DNA of 64,000 nucleotides from the NCBI GenBank assembly GCA_018343915.1, contig JABRWF010000006.1:806001-870000 (forward strand). Direction: 5' to 3'. The stretch is from Agroathelia rolfsii (lineage: Eukaryota; Basidiomycota; Agaricomycetes; Amylocorticiales; Amylocorticiaceae). This document shows positions 10,340-21,569 of this stretch, piece by piece. The position numbers and the translations under genes were made by a program. The stretch's first letter is position 1, and every line of letters begins with the position of its first letter. The notes beneath the pieces were generated by a model. That model did no database searches. It was not told where the DNA came from and was given only the letters and a program-made list of their open reading frames with translations.

Positions 10340-12611
10340 TCACTGATCCAAGTCAGTCACGCTTTCCATGATCAAATCTACATGCGCCTTGCTCCTAGGT
10401 GTGATCTGGCACTTGAACGGCAACGGTCGAGCGGCCATCCCACTCGTGAAGATCCTGGGAGGAATAATCTCCTTGCCCGCCTCGTCCCTCGCGCGCCGCA
10501 CATCGAAGCACGCCAGCGTTGTTGCCACATGCAGCCAAAGACTGTTCTCGGCCAAGAACCTTCCGGGGCAGATCCGTCTGCCCCACCCGAATGCGATCGT
10601 ATTCGGATCGCGGGGTCCACCCTCGGCAGGGGTGAGAAATTTGCCTTCGGGCGAGAGGAACCGCTCAGGCTTGAACGTCATCGAGTCTGGGTAGACCGTC
10701 TCGTCGTGCGACATGCCCCACTGGTTCGGGATACACGTCGTGCCGGCGGGGATAAAGTACCCATTGTACACGTCGTCTTTCATCACCACGTGTGGGACAC
10801 CCATCGGAATGACGGATTCCCATCGGAGGGCTTCCTTGGTAATGGCGGTCACATAGGGTAGGGAGCCGCGGTCGGCGAAGGTAGGTAGACGCGTGCCGCC
10901 GGTAACGCGGTCGATTTCGGCTTGGGCTTTAGCAACGACCTCAGGTGAGTGGAGCACGCCGAGGAAGAAGTTGAGGACCGAAGCCAGAATAGTGTCTGCG
11001 GCAGCTAATAGCAGTAGTTAGGGAAGAGGGTCGTTTAGACTTGGACTTGGATCATGGCATGAAACACGCATGACACTTACTTGCGTAGAGAACCGCACAA
11101 TCCTTCTGAATGAATCGCAGCTCCTTGGGGTCCGCTGTGGCACCTTTGGTTTCCATTAGATCAAGGAAGAAACTCTTCTTTGCGCGTCCCTCGGCGTATT
11201 CCTTGCGTGCCCACTCCCATGGTTTATTCTGAAGTTCCTGTGCAAGGTCATAACCGGCCTTGGCGACACGCTTAAAGCCAGCGCCCGGGAGCCAGGAGGG
11301 AATATGCTTCAGGAATGGCAACACGTCGACGAGGTATTGGCCTGGACGGGCGGAAGAGACCATAGCGAGCTGCGCTTGCTCAGCGATGCGTACGAATTCG
11401 TCGTTTTCGGTGGTCTGATAGCCGAAAGCTAACGGTTGTGAGGGTTGTGTTTTAGACTGTATGTTATGAAGTAGAGCGTTTCATAACGAGAGGCGCTTAC
11501 CGATCATCATTACAGCTGCACCAGTTGCGCTAATAATGATAGAGATTGTGTCGTCAGTAAGAGAGAAAAAAAAAACATTTTGATATTGATGAAATGATAC
11601 GTACTTGCGGACATGCTCATCATACTTTTCAGGGCTCTCCAACATCCTTTGCAGACAGAGAGTGATCTCTCTCTATTCCAAGAGTGATTAGAAGACGACC
11701 ATGCTATACATGCGCAAGCTCTTACCGTCTGGATATCGGTATAGTTTTCTGATGCCTTGGGGCTGAACCCACGTACGAAGTTCTCTCGATGCTTTCTGTA
11801 CGAAGGGGAATAGCATTGGAATCCAACATTGAAATCCCAACCCATACTGAGATGAAAGACGTTGTGAGCACATCAATGAATACGTTGATTATCATCTAAC
11901 TCAAATGAACGAAGAAACACTCACAGTTCTTTGATCATCACCATGCGTGGACGATCACTATAAATCTCTGATCGCTTGTCAAGCAAATCCGTAGCGACAT
12001 CGGCCGAGTTAATGATGCACATTTTCTGGCCCAGCATTTCGACCATGACCAAGGGACCTGAAAAAGGCAAGATGAAGTTATGAATAAATTGAATACAGAC
12101 ACATGACATCGAGATTGCCATAAGCGTTTGCGAGGGATTCGCATGATGATTATGACATACCGTATTTCTTTCCCCATTCTGTGAAGGTGAGCCACTCTAT
12201 TTCAGGAACAGACACCGATTCATTAGCAACCATAAATCAAAAACGCCGCAAAAAATGAAACGGAGAAAGAAAAGAAAGAAGAAAAAAAAGAATAGGGAAT
12301 GGTTGCATGCGGTATGGAGCCATAAAGGGTATGTAAATAAATAAAAATAATAAATGAAAAATAAAAAATAAAAAGGTACCTTGCTCCGAAGGCATGTCCG
12401 GAATGTTGCCAATGAATGGAATGGCACTGGGCTTGGGCCCTGGGGGAGAGGGAAGACTGGACTTGTTCTTGCCATGGGTAAAGACTTTGCTGGCGAGATA
12501 GACTGCTCCTGCAAGGGCGCCGAGCGAGAGAAGCGCATTGTCGGTAGCAAAAGGGATGAGCGACGCCGCAGTGTTGTTCGGCACTGTCGTCAAGTTAGAC
12601 CAGCCGCTCAT
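10340..12611 (-). CDS. Cytochrome P450 monooxygenase
   Basis: A multi-exon gene on the minus strand with all P450 landmarks. The first exon (MSGWSNLTTVPNNTAASL) has a hydrophobic anchor (LLSLGALAGAVYLASKVF) and the proline hinge LPSPPGPKPSAIPFIGNIP. Later exons give YGPLVMVEMLGQKMCIINS, SEIYSDRPRMVMIKEL and MGWDFNVGFQCYSPSYRKHR. The I-helix reads AADTILASVLNFFLG, the K-helix ExxR is KEALRW, the PERF motif is FKPERFL, and the heme loop FGWGRRICPGRFLAEN has the cysteine ligand. The last exon ends at 10340. Fungal P450s of this type (broadly OrdA/CYP64-like) oxidise lipids or secondary metabolites at the ER; the substrate cannot be told. No lesion is visible. Internal exon edges are approximate, and the intron after exon 1 is long and AT-rich (about 12,200-12,380). 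Confidence 0.85.
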
Positions 12612-13844
12612 GGTGTGTAAGCCAGGGATGTCAATGGGTGATGGCAGGAGGCGTGAGTTATGTGACAACAGCAAAGGGCTGCACCAATGGAAGAGCGGGA
12701 GGAATAGAAGGAGAGAGGGGCCGGACAAGTGGACGCTTTTGTAGGTAGTGGGAGCAGGCGCAGGTTACCAGGACACAAGCATAGAGATGTTGGTATCATG
12801 GGCTGATTACGAGATGAACGACTTGTGTGAAATTTCGAACATTCGAAGCGAGAAGAGCAAGCAGAAACGAAAGAACGGGATCTAACATCTGACCGGCGCT
12901 GAATCGCATATGGATTTGCCTGCAAGCAGAAACAAGTTGCATCTAGAATATATGAATACATGCATTACAGGGACGCCACGACGTCATCTACCAAGGGCAA
13001 ATCTCTATGCCTGACGGTCCTGCCTAGCCTAATTTACCATATTTTAGTGCGTCGATATATGCCACGAATTGACTGTTCTTCTGGCGTACATGCAGTAGCA
13101 TACATGCACCTTGGAATCGTGCCTGTGTAGAACGGACTGTGAGTGAGCAGCAGGCGGAGACAGGCCCACGAGAAGACAGCCGGAACCAAAACGTGGCACA
13201 ATCGAATTAGGCAAAACCGCCGAGCAGACGCCCTGTCAGGCACATGCCGAGATCACGCCGGCTATTCCAGATGGAGCATCTCCGAAGCACGCACACGGCC
13301 CGAGCACCGGGGCCTTCCGCATTAAGCCTGATTTGGTCGCCACCCTCGGTTCTATCCTGTCATCTCTTCAAGTTCATCCACCATGCCCAGTCGGCGGTCG
13401 TTGCAGGCACCATTATTACCATGGTCACTTGATGTATAAAGAATGTGAAACTTACAAGCATTTTGTTACTTGTGGGAAATCTCAATAGCCATGGGCTGCA
13501 CTTGCCTCTCTCAGACTGGGGCTTTCCTGTTCCTATCAGCATGACCCTGCAGCACTGGCACCATACATAGTTGATCCTAACTAGGCCTCACCACCTGATT
13601 GATCTACTCCTTACCCTGCATGTTGACCACTTTTGAAACTTATATGTAAACCTCCATCAACCGGGCAGTGTCCAGAGTACAGTACGCCTCAGGAATCTCA
13701 GTGCCTAACGCTTGAACTACGTCGAAAGCCGATACTACCGCATCCGCCAGCCGGAGCCACTGGCAGTAGTTACATTACGGTTTCCGGAATACTTAACTTC
13801 CACGCAGTAATCAAGTCTGCCTGTCAGTTGTGAATAGACCAATC
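12612..13844. other. Divergent intergenic region, nothing recognised
   Basis: About 1.2 kb between the divergently transcribed P450 and copy D. It must carry both promoters. Short open frames on both strands are inconsistent with each other and have no family signature. Confidence 0.5.
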
Positions 13845-15500
13845 ATGACGTCTGGGGACACTGGCGTGACCGTCATCTTGCCTCCGCAAGACGAGGTGAT
13901 CATCAGCTTCGGCCCCGTTGCCGCTGGCACGATGATCCAGCTCCTTTTGCTCGGTATCATATGCTCTCAGGCCGCCGTGTATTTCTGTCACCATTTCACA
14001 AAAGATAGTCAGTTCAATCGACGCATCGTCAGCTTGCTTGTACTTCTCAATGTCCTGTTGAGCGCATTCGATATGTTCGTCACACTTTGAATATCTCAAT
14101 GCCTATCTCAATGGTATTAACATATGGTTTACAGAAACTCAATGTATGCAAGTGCCGTTTTGGATTACTGTCAATTTGAAAATTATGACAAACAGCCTTG
14201 GTCGACATATCTGGAGCCCATTTTAACGACTGCCATAACTTTCATTGCCCATATATTCTACCTATTTCGATGCTGGACGGTTACACGTTCGAGTGTTGTC
14301 ATTGTTTTTCTCATGATTGGTAGGTGTCTAGCATTTTACAACATATTTACGAGATAAATATCCTCTCTAATTCTTTAGGTGTCCTCTTGGCTTTATCGGG
14401 TGGCATTGCGTATGTTCATTTACTTGCCAGGACCCCTGTCTCTCGCTTATCCAATTGAATATATATATATATATATATACAGAACAAGTGTGGGTTGTTT
14501 CATGGCCGGTCGATTGAGCAGGATCTACGCGGTCGTCTTCGTGCCTGCGGTTGTATGGCTTGCCTCCGTACGCATTAATTTCCTAAATGATGATAATATA
14601 CCCTGCCTTCTGATAGAAATGCTTGCATTCCAGACGGCCGTGGCTGATATTTGCTTTGCTGTCGTACTAGTCGTTTACCTTTTGCATCATGATGCTCCAT
14701 TACGCAGTACCAGCGCCATGTTTGCCCGTCTAAGGCGGACGGCTATTGAAACCGGATCGTTCACCGCTTTCTTTGCTCTTATTAATTTGATCATTGTACG
14801 TGGGATCGTCTGTCTCGCTTAGATGCAACTTGGATGTTAATAACTTGGACCATTGTCTATTACAGTTTGTAGCCATGCCCCATGCAGGATATTAGTAAGT
14901 TGCATAACCATCGATTCAACTCTGAGTATTCTAATATCAACATAACGAACTATGAAACGCCGTAGTTTCCTAGTCCAATATTCTATGGCGCATATATATA
15001 CCATCTCTGTACTTTATACCCTCCTCGGCCGCCAGGAACTGCGAGACATCCTCAGCAGCGGGTCGGGTACCATGCGCACCGGTCTAACTTTGAATTTTCA
15101 AAATTTATCCACTCGCACTACGCGGTCGGGTCTACGGTTTACAGTAAATCCGAACTACCCCATTACTACTATGTTCACCCCTTGCTGATTTTTTATAAAC
15201 AAGGTGGAGACGTCTAATACACGTCTCGACGGAACCACCACCGTCGGCGGAGGCGATTTGGAGCTGAACGGCGTTAATGGTGCCGCTGCTCCATGCGGCG
15301 GAGAGGTGATCAACATGCAACGTATCCGTGTCCGAACCGAGGGTGCTGTGCTTGACGTCAAGTCGGGGCCGCTTCCTAGCATCGGGATGGAAAAGACCGA
15401 GGAGGAGGAGGAGGAGGAGGAGGAGGAGGAGGAGGAGGAGGAGGAGGAACGGTGGGCCATGAAGTCAAAGTTCGCTGCAGGGGAGAGAATCGCCGGATGA
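13845..15500 (+). CDS. DUF6534-type multi-pass membrane protein, copy D, with polyglutamate tail
   Basis: The start MTSGDTGVTVILPPQDEV is followed by a hydrophobic segment with GTMIQLLLLGIICSQAAVYF. Exon 2 gives NSMYASAVLDYCQFENYD and ILTTAITFIAHIFYLFRCW. Exon 4 runs TSVGCFMAGRLSRIYAVVF, exon 5 contains LRSTSAMFARLRRTAIETGS, and exon 7 gives FLVQYSMAHIYTISVLYTLL with GRQELRDILSSGSGT. A phase-0 intron from 15144 (GTAAAT) to the CAAG before GTGGAGACG joins the frame to a long hydrophilic tail (VETSNTRLDGTTTVGGGDLE). That tail holds a run of about 17 glutamates and ends AAGERIAG. It is much longer than the tails of copies A, C and G. The intron before exon 4 contains an (AT)n tract. All exons keep frame, so the gene looks intact. 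Function unknown. Confidence 0.75.
15399..15448 (+). repeat. (GAG)n microsatellite coding for polyglutamate
   Basis: About 50 bp of almost pure GAG repeats, in frame in the last exon of copy D. Length variation here would change the glutamate run without shifting the frame. Confidence 0.95.
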
Positions 15501-16768
15501 AAAATGTCTTACGGATGTCGATCGCCCTCAATATGACTGGTGATGATCATGATTCGCATTTGTGGTTGAAGGGAACATGATCGATGCCTGATCCCCGACG
15601 GTCATGGTGACGATAGGTGTTTCTTGTCTTGCGCCAGCACCATATCTGCCTACAAGGATACGTATGCGATCGGGGGTGTGGAGGAGAGTCGGGGGTGCCG
15701 GTCCAACCATCTGTCGAATCGGTGTCTCTCTGGGGTCAATGATTAAAATCCGCGAAGAAGTCTCAGGTCGAGGGGTGATTAGGCTCTTTCCTTCGGATGA
15801 TTCAAATTCTCGAAGCGAACGAAAAGTAGAAGTTCTGTCTTTTCTCCTCATACCTTCTATCTTCTCTTCTTCTCCGCATGAGCTTTTCATCCTTCCTTTG
15901 TTAGCGGATTGGAGTTGTCGTTCATGTAGTACGCGTACTCATATGTGCACTCTTCCTGTTGGAATCCCTCGTCATATATCCATTCATATTGTTGCGTGCA
16001 CACACAGTCTTGAACTTCGAATTTATCTATAACCCAAGCAAATGCAATCTGATGGACATGTGCACATGGTTCGTCTCTTTACGTGTGTTCTGTGGAGTGA
16101 CAGGATTCTAGAATGGACTATTGTCAACCCATTAGCGTGTATTTTAAGCTCTGGTGCCTTCAGCTCCAATGTTCATCACTATACATTCATGTCGTGTTGA
16201 TTATTACGTTGATTTTGATTAATCTAAGTCATCAATAAGCGTTGATTTGCCGGACTTTACAACTTCAGAAACTATACATCGCTTGGTACATGGTAATGCA
16301 CCTCGCTTGCACTAACGCGTAGAATGTCAGTAAGTACGCTAAATCCATTTGCCAACCCAGAGAAGCACCATATAATTGATTTGCACTTTAGCCATAGTTC
16401 GCCTGTGTCCCAAGGGTATCAACGACTTTGTTGCTGCATTGCATGCAAGGAGTCGTGCTAGTCATGCATTCTGTGTAGCGTCCGCACGATCTTTTTTATT
16501 TTATTTTTATATATACATCGCCCGCAGGCATGAAACTACATTTTGAGTGCATAGCCTCCGCCACCCCTTTTGGAAAATTCCATTCTTGAGGCTTGAAGCT
16601 TAGAAAACACCCCATCAAACTTAGTGCAGGTAGTTCGTGCCACTCAAAATCCCCACGGCACTGGTTTGTTGGACCGCATTGGACCAGCTTGATTCTAATT
16701 GGCTGAGGCGTTGCATATCATTGGGGAGTGCCCCAAGCGCAAGATGAAGATTAGGTCACCCTATTATC
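15501..16768. other. Intergenic, no supported gene
   Basis: About 1.27 kb. A minus-strand open frame of 120 codons at 15528-15890 (MKSSCGEEEKIEGMRRKDR) overlaps a plus-strand frame of 142 codons. Neither shows a known domain or splice-supported extension, so neither is called. Confidence 0.4.
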
Positions 16769-17089
16769 ATGTCCGATATAATCGATGCCTTCTTGGTCGC
16801 TTTGTACGTGTACATCATCTGCGCCAGTATATGTGTGATTGCATATCCGATTTGCAGCCCGTGGCGATAGGCTATTGTTTTCTCGCAAGCGCAGTCCTGG
16901 AGAGCGGTCGCTGGGCGAAGAGAGAGAGATATGGCAAGTGAGGTCCAAAGCACTGGCAGTCCGGACTGGCGCCGGAGGCTTCCAAAACTAGAGCGGGGAT
17001 TTGATTTCCGTGCGGTGTTCGCTAGGTCCAGACGCCGATCGTCCGCCGAACTTACTCACAAAAGAAGAATGTACTTGGGTGAACCCTAG
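16769..17089 (+). pseudogene. Possible small membrane protein ORF with an in-frame stop
   Basis: From ATG 16769 the frame encodes a very hydrophobic start (MSDIIDAFLVALYVYIICAS, then ICVIAYPICSPWR). It meets TAG at 16868-16870 and continues in the same frame through AIVFSQAQSWRAVAGRRERD to a basic tail (RAVFARSRRRSSAELTHKRR), stopping at TAG 17087-17089. One helix plus an Arg-rich tail is a plausible small membrane protein. The stop, the short length and the lack of any recognised family make chance a real alternative. Confidence 0.25.
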
Positions 17090-17431
17090 AAGGTCAGAAT
17101 TCCGAGTCACTGACATTGAACAGTCAGCACAAAGACTCGGATACTTGTCAAATTATCGATTCCAGGGCTGTTATTTCAACAAGACTCAGAGGTGTACATG
17201 TGATTATTACCGGGAGTGCAAGAAAAGAGCTTTACCCAATATGATTGTAATAGTTAAAAGTAGAAACTATAGGAATCGTTCAGCGCCTCTCTGGGCTCGG
17301 AGAATACGGTGCAACGCAGTTTTCAGTGAATACTTGCTGACTAAGCTAGCACCCCAATTATGAAGATGCATGCCAAACAAGGATAAACAAAATCGTGTTA
17401 CTGTATCCGGTGTCGACTGTATTTCTTTAGC

Positions 17432-17640
17432 TTACTCGTTGCGGTTCCCTTGTGAATGTGACATCATTATCTTAGCTAGCTCTTTCTCCGCTTCCAGGCT
17501 CATAAGAGCCAGGGTAACCTCTTTAGAATATGGCTGAAATCTGCGAAAATTAAAGCTGTCTAAGTGATAAGTCAAGTATCAAATCAGCCTACCGATTTCT
17601 GCAATTATAGCCCCAGATCGCGACCAACCAACTATCCCAA
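17432..17640 (-). pseudogene. Possible C-terminal relic of an unrecognised protein
   Basis: On the minus strand two short open pieces join across a good intron (GTAGGC to TTTCGCAG, about 50 bp). Together they read DASWDSWLVAIWGYNCRNR and FQPYSKEVTLALMSLEAEKE, then LAKIMMSHSQGNRNE and a stop at 17432-17434. The composition and splice signals look like a real protein end. The next piece upstream does not join in frame without a stop. Family unknown. Confidence 0.25.
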
Positions 17641-18949
17641 CTGGCATCTGTAACCATAGGTATATATATGTACGCTGAACATGGGTACGCGTAGCTTATA
17701 CTTACCACAACTCTATGTATTCTATATCGGTTATTCCGGAATCTCTGATGTGGTACATTGCTCACACCCCTGGCCTCCGCCTTTCTTGATAGCTCAGTGT
17801 CTAAATGATGACTCGTTTAAAATATTCGCCCAGTCCCAAATTGCGATGCGGCGGACTTGTAAGCCCATAGATTAACACCCTAATCCTACCCTTCAAGCTT
17901 CAAGTTTGTATACACCAAGATTAGCCAAAAAGATTGTGATGTTACTGTGAGTTAGATATTGAAATATTGAAAGTTTGGCACATCCACCACATATTCATTC
18001 TTTTTTCACTCATCATACATATCACTGGGCTGTTAATCACGTGCCAAATCAACGCAACCATGGTGATTGGGGTGAATATCTGGCTCAAGATGCCCTTCCG
18101 GAAGCAATCCAGTCAATGATCGGTCACGATCCTATCCGAAACGTCGAAACATTGGCGTCTGGTCCCTGTAAGATCACATTGGCCTTCTCCGCGAATCATG
18201 TATCTAAATCTAAGGTTGAATTTCTCTTCTGGTGAAACAGCGATAAAAGGCTCAAGAATCTCAACTTGATGAAAAACTTGGCACTCAGTGTTCAGGGACG
18301 TCATATGTTTAAGTTAATGGCAAAGTTTAGTCTGAACTAAGGCATTGAAACAAGTGGAGGTTGAGCTAGATGTATGTGCATGCCACACTCCTCGGACAGC
18401 CCCGGGTCTTGCGCTTTTTCATGAGTTTTGTTGGTGCGTGACCTTTTCCCCATTATACTGATATGTGAACTGCGATCAAAAGTATGTTTCGTAATGGTAG
18501 ACTATTATCAATGCGACAAGCTATTTTCATGTGCTTTCCTATTGCATGTACCAAGTCAACTGGTCTTCATGGCCACCTTAACTTTGATTTCATTTCAGAG
18601 CGAGCTGAACTCAGGTGACATCGGCCACACTGACTATTAAAAATGATGCTCCGCTTTCAGACGATCAATTCACAACCGGGAGATTTTATCACATGCTATC
18701 CTTCTTTGAAATAGATGCGACGAGTTAAACCATCACCCGATTAGTGTGACCCTTTTGATTCGCTACCCTGCGAACTAGAAAATCTTTCGCTGCAAATTTC
18801 AAGCGAAGCAATGCCCATAGATTGTACTCTTCTGCAGCCGGTTGACTTGAGAATTTGTTGCCTGCTCGTATATAGACTTGCCGATATTGATTTACTAACG
18901 CATCCCATAGGAGATTACCGCTTAGCATCCGAGCCACCGTCCTTTCCTG
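17641..18949. other. Intergenic, nothing recognised
   Basis: About 1.3 kb of AT-rich DNA before copy E. An 86-codon frame at 17975-18235 and overlapping minus-strand frames have no family features. Confidence 0.45.
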
Positions 18950-20216
18950 ATGTCGACAACTGTTACCTTGCCTTCTCAAACTGTGATCGTGGAGGCGGTT
19001 GGGCCTATGGTATTAGGTATCCTCATTCAACAAGTCCTTCTGGGCGTGACATGCCATCAGACATCCTATTACCTGCGACGTCACTTTCGGAAGGATCCTT
19101 GGTTCGAACGGACAGTTGTTTTGTCTCTGATTCTCTTAAATGTATTCCTCGGAGTGACTAATTTGTGTGTATGCGAATGCATATAATTTGCTTGATCTCA
19201 TTTTTTATTAGCTATGTATTCTATCGATTTTGCGTATTGCGTTATGGCAATTTTAATGCTTTCGACGTTGGGGACTGGCCAACGTTCATTGAACCAAGTT
19301 TGACTGCTGCCATTGGTCTCGTCACACATATATTCTTTTTGATGCGCTGCTGGCAAATCGTGAAGTCCTGGATTGGCGTGTCTTTGTTGGCAATAAGTAC
19401 GTATATCGAAAAATCTGCATCAATTGTCTTATCGGCTCTAATAACCTGGTGGAATATTTAGTTTCTTTGGCTTCTTTCGTTTCGGGTTTGGCGTACGTAT
19501 AACATCCCTAAACATTTTCTGCTGTTAAAGCTCACTTTTTGAATCGTCCCAGAATGGGTATAGTCTATTCCTTGATAGGGCGCTTGAGTGACCTTAATAA
19601 AATATCGACCTCAATTACGTTGTGTCTTTTATTTGTGGGTATCTGAGTCGTGCAGAATAGCATGAGCTCGTGTTGATTTGGCTTTAATTTTTTGCTATAG
19701 ACATGCATTTGCGATACTTCGATGGCGTCTTTCCTTGGTTATCATATATGGAAATCACGTATTGCGGTTAATAATAACGAGAAGATCGTTTCTCTTCTTC
19801 GATGCCTGATTATGGAGACCGGATTTTTAGCAGCTGTGTGCACCTTATTAAATTTTATAGTAGTAAGTTTTATGCGCACTAGCACATAACCTCGCGGACA
19901 CCTCACTCATTGTGTTTTGAAATCAGTACATGGTCTCACCTAGAACGAATTATTAGTGAGTTGTCCATCTGCATATACTCGTGTAATTAAATTCCCATTG
20001 CTAGTAAATTTTTAATCTATTTTATTTAGCTTTATACCTCAAGCGTGTGTATCACGCCTCTACACGATCTCAGTCTTTTACGGATTACTCAGCCGCGAAC
20101 GGTTGTACGCTTTAAGTTACCATGGGTCAGGTACAGCATCTATGCGGATGGCCGAGAGTGATGGGAACGCTCACTCTCACAACGTTCCGGCTAGGGCAAG
20201 TCTTTTCCCGATTTGA
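18950..20216 (+). CDS. DUF6534-type multi-pass membrane protein, copy E
   Basis: The most diverged complete member. It starts MSTTVTLPSQTVIVEAVG, then PMVLGILIQQVLLGVTCHQ and YYLRRHFRKDPWFERTVV. Exon 2 reads CVLRYGNFNAFDVGDW and SLTAAIGLVTHIFFLMRCW. Exon 3 is short (SLASFVSGLA). Exon 4 gives GIVYSLIGRLSDLNKIS, exon 5 ends in IVSLLRCLIMETGFLAAV, and exon 6 is YMVSPRTNY. Exon 7 (FIPQACVSRLYTISVFYGLL, SRERLYALSYHGSGT) runs to TGA 20214-20216. Splice phases match copy C. It keeps the seven hydrophobic segments. An alternative end is possible: a GTACAG donor at 20131 could join to 20283 and add the hydrophilic frame described next. Confidence 0.7.
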
Positions 20217-20282
20217 TTAGTAATCATTTAGATTTTGATCTGCTTTCGCATTTTGAATATATCTCCGGTAAACAGGGTAGAG

Positions 20283-20503
20283 GACGGAGTAGTATGTTTG
20301 CAACAAAAGCTAGCACTCTAACAGAAATCTCCGACGTCGAGGCGTCTGTTGTCGCGGACGATCTTGAGAGAGGTATCAGCTTGGTGCAACTCACAAATAT
20401 CAACCAGGATTCTACCCGGGACTCTGATATAGAACATACTTCTAGCTTCGACGATCGAGAGGCGCTGGGACATAGAAATGTTAACGAGCTTATGCGACTA
20501 TAG
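20283..20503 (+). other. Hydrophilic open frame, possible alternative tail of copy E
   Basis: An open frame reads RSSMFATKASTLTEISDVEA, then VVADDLERGISLVQL and DSDIEHTSSFDDREALGHRN, ending at TAG 20501-20503. It is acidic and soluble, like other family tails. Splicing from 20131 to 20283 would fuse it in frame directly after the conserved HGSG block of copy E. It could also be leftover sequence from the lost first exon region of copy F. Confidence 0.35.
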
Positions 20504-20529
20504 GATACATGTTAAGACTTGTTCCTTCA

Positions 20530-21569
20530 ATACTGTAATAGTTTACCGCAAATTGATATGCGAATATGGCAATTATGAAAATTGGGTCTCCAGGATTGGA
20601 TTTTTTAGATGGAAGGAAGCTTGGGTAGCTTTCATGGCTCACATATTCTACATTTTGCGGCGCTGGGCCGTCACGAAATCCCTGCCTGTTGGTATGTTCC
20701 TGGGAGTCGGTATGTCTTGTGAGGTTTCCAGTACTTACTTAGCTGGCCCATCCTCCTTTTCTCAGTTGCATTTACCGCTTTAGTTTCTGGTATCACGTAC
20801 GCTCGTGCCCGAGTTCTGTGAATTTCATCTGCTATGCTAATACCATTCGCTACCGCCACATAGCGTAGCCATATCTTACCATTCTCTAGGTCGAATGAGC
20901 AAAATCGCACGACTCACTATTCCAGCCACTATCTGGTTCACCTCGATACATGCAAGTCTATATTCCTCGTCCCTAGCTGGTATTGATGTGTAGATCAGGC
21001 AGCTGCATGCGATCTAGGAATTGTAGTCGTTTTAGTAATTTACTTCTGGCGTAGAGTGTGTTTTGCGCAGCAGCCAGACCATGATCACTCGCCCGTAATG
21101 GATATTTATTGAAACCGGCTCGCTTGCAGCTCCGGGTGCACTATTAAACCCAATTCTCACGAGTCACTTATATCTCATCCACTGACATTAACTCTGAAGT
21201 TGTGCTTTTGGTTCTTACATATTCCCGAGCAAGCGATGAGTAGGTCACTGATTATAAATCCCACTGCTTGCAACCTCGCATAACCTCTTTTGCAGTATGA
21301 TAGTACAATATTCCATGTCTCATTTATACGTACTATCGGTATTATACACTCTTCTTGACCGTCAGGACCTCCGCAATATCCTTCGGTGGGATCGGGTACG
21401 TTTGTTAAGGGCTTTCAGTCTTTGTTCTTGGCGGCAAGTGCTGTGTCAACGGTGTATTCAATGGATTTTTATACGCTTACATTTCCTCAATATATAGACT
21501 TCTGTGGATGGTGGGTTCATCGGCGATGTGCCTAGACTTCGGAGAAAATTATCAATGATTACCGTTTAA
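20530..21569 (+). pseudogene. DUF6534-type membrane protein, copy F (pseudogene)
   Basis: Exon 1, with the first two hydrophobic segments, is missing; only about 310 bp separates the copy from the end of E. Exon 2 is present (CEYGNYENWVSRIGFFRWKE, AWVAFMAHIFYILRRWAVTK), as are exons 3 and 4 (GRMSKIARLTIPATIWFTS). Exon 5 starts ACDLGIVVVLVIYFWRR but loses frame near 21085, just before the conserved ISRLRR block. Exon 7 (YSMSHLYVLSVLYTLLDRQD) shifts frame at about 21387, where GSGTF should be read. The last exon is intact in its own frame (TSVDGGFIGDVPRLRRKLSM) to TAA 21567-21569. Several independent lesions make this a clear pseudogene. Confidence 0.8.

Noticed and set aside
15528..16032. Overlapping open frames of 120 (-) and 142 (+) codons
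   Set aside because: They overlap on opposite strands, have no family signature and no splice-supported extension.
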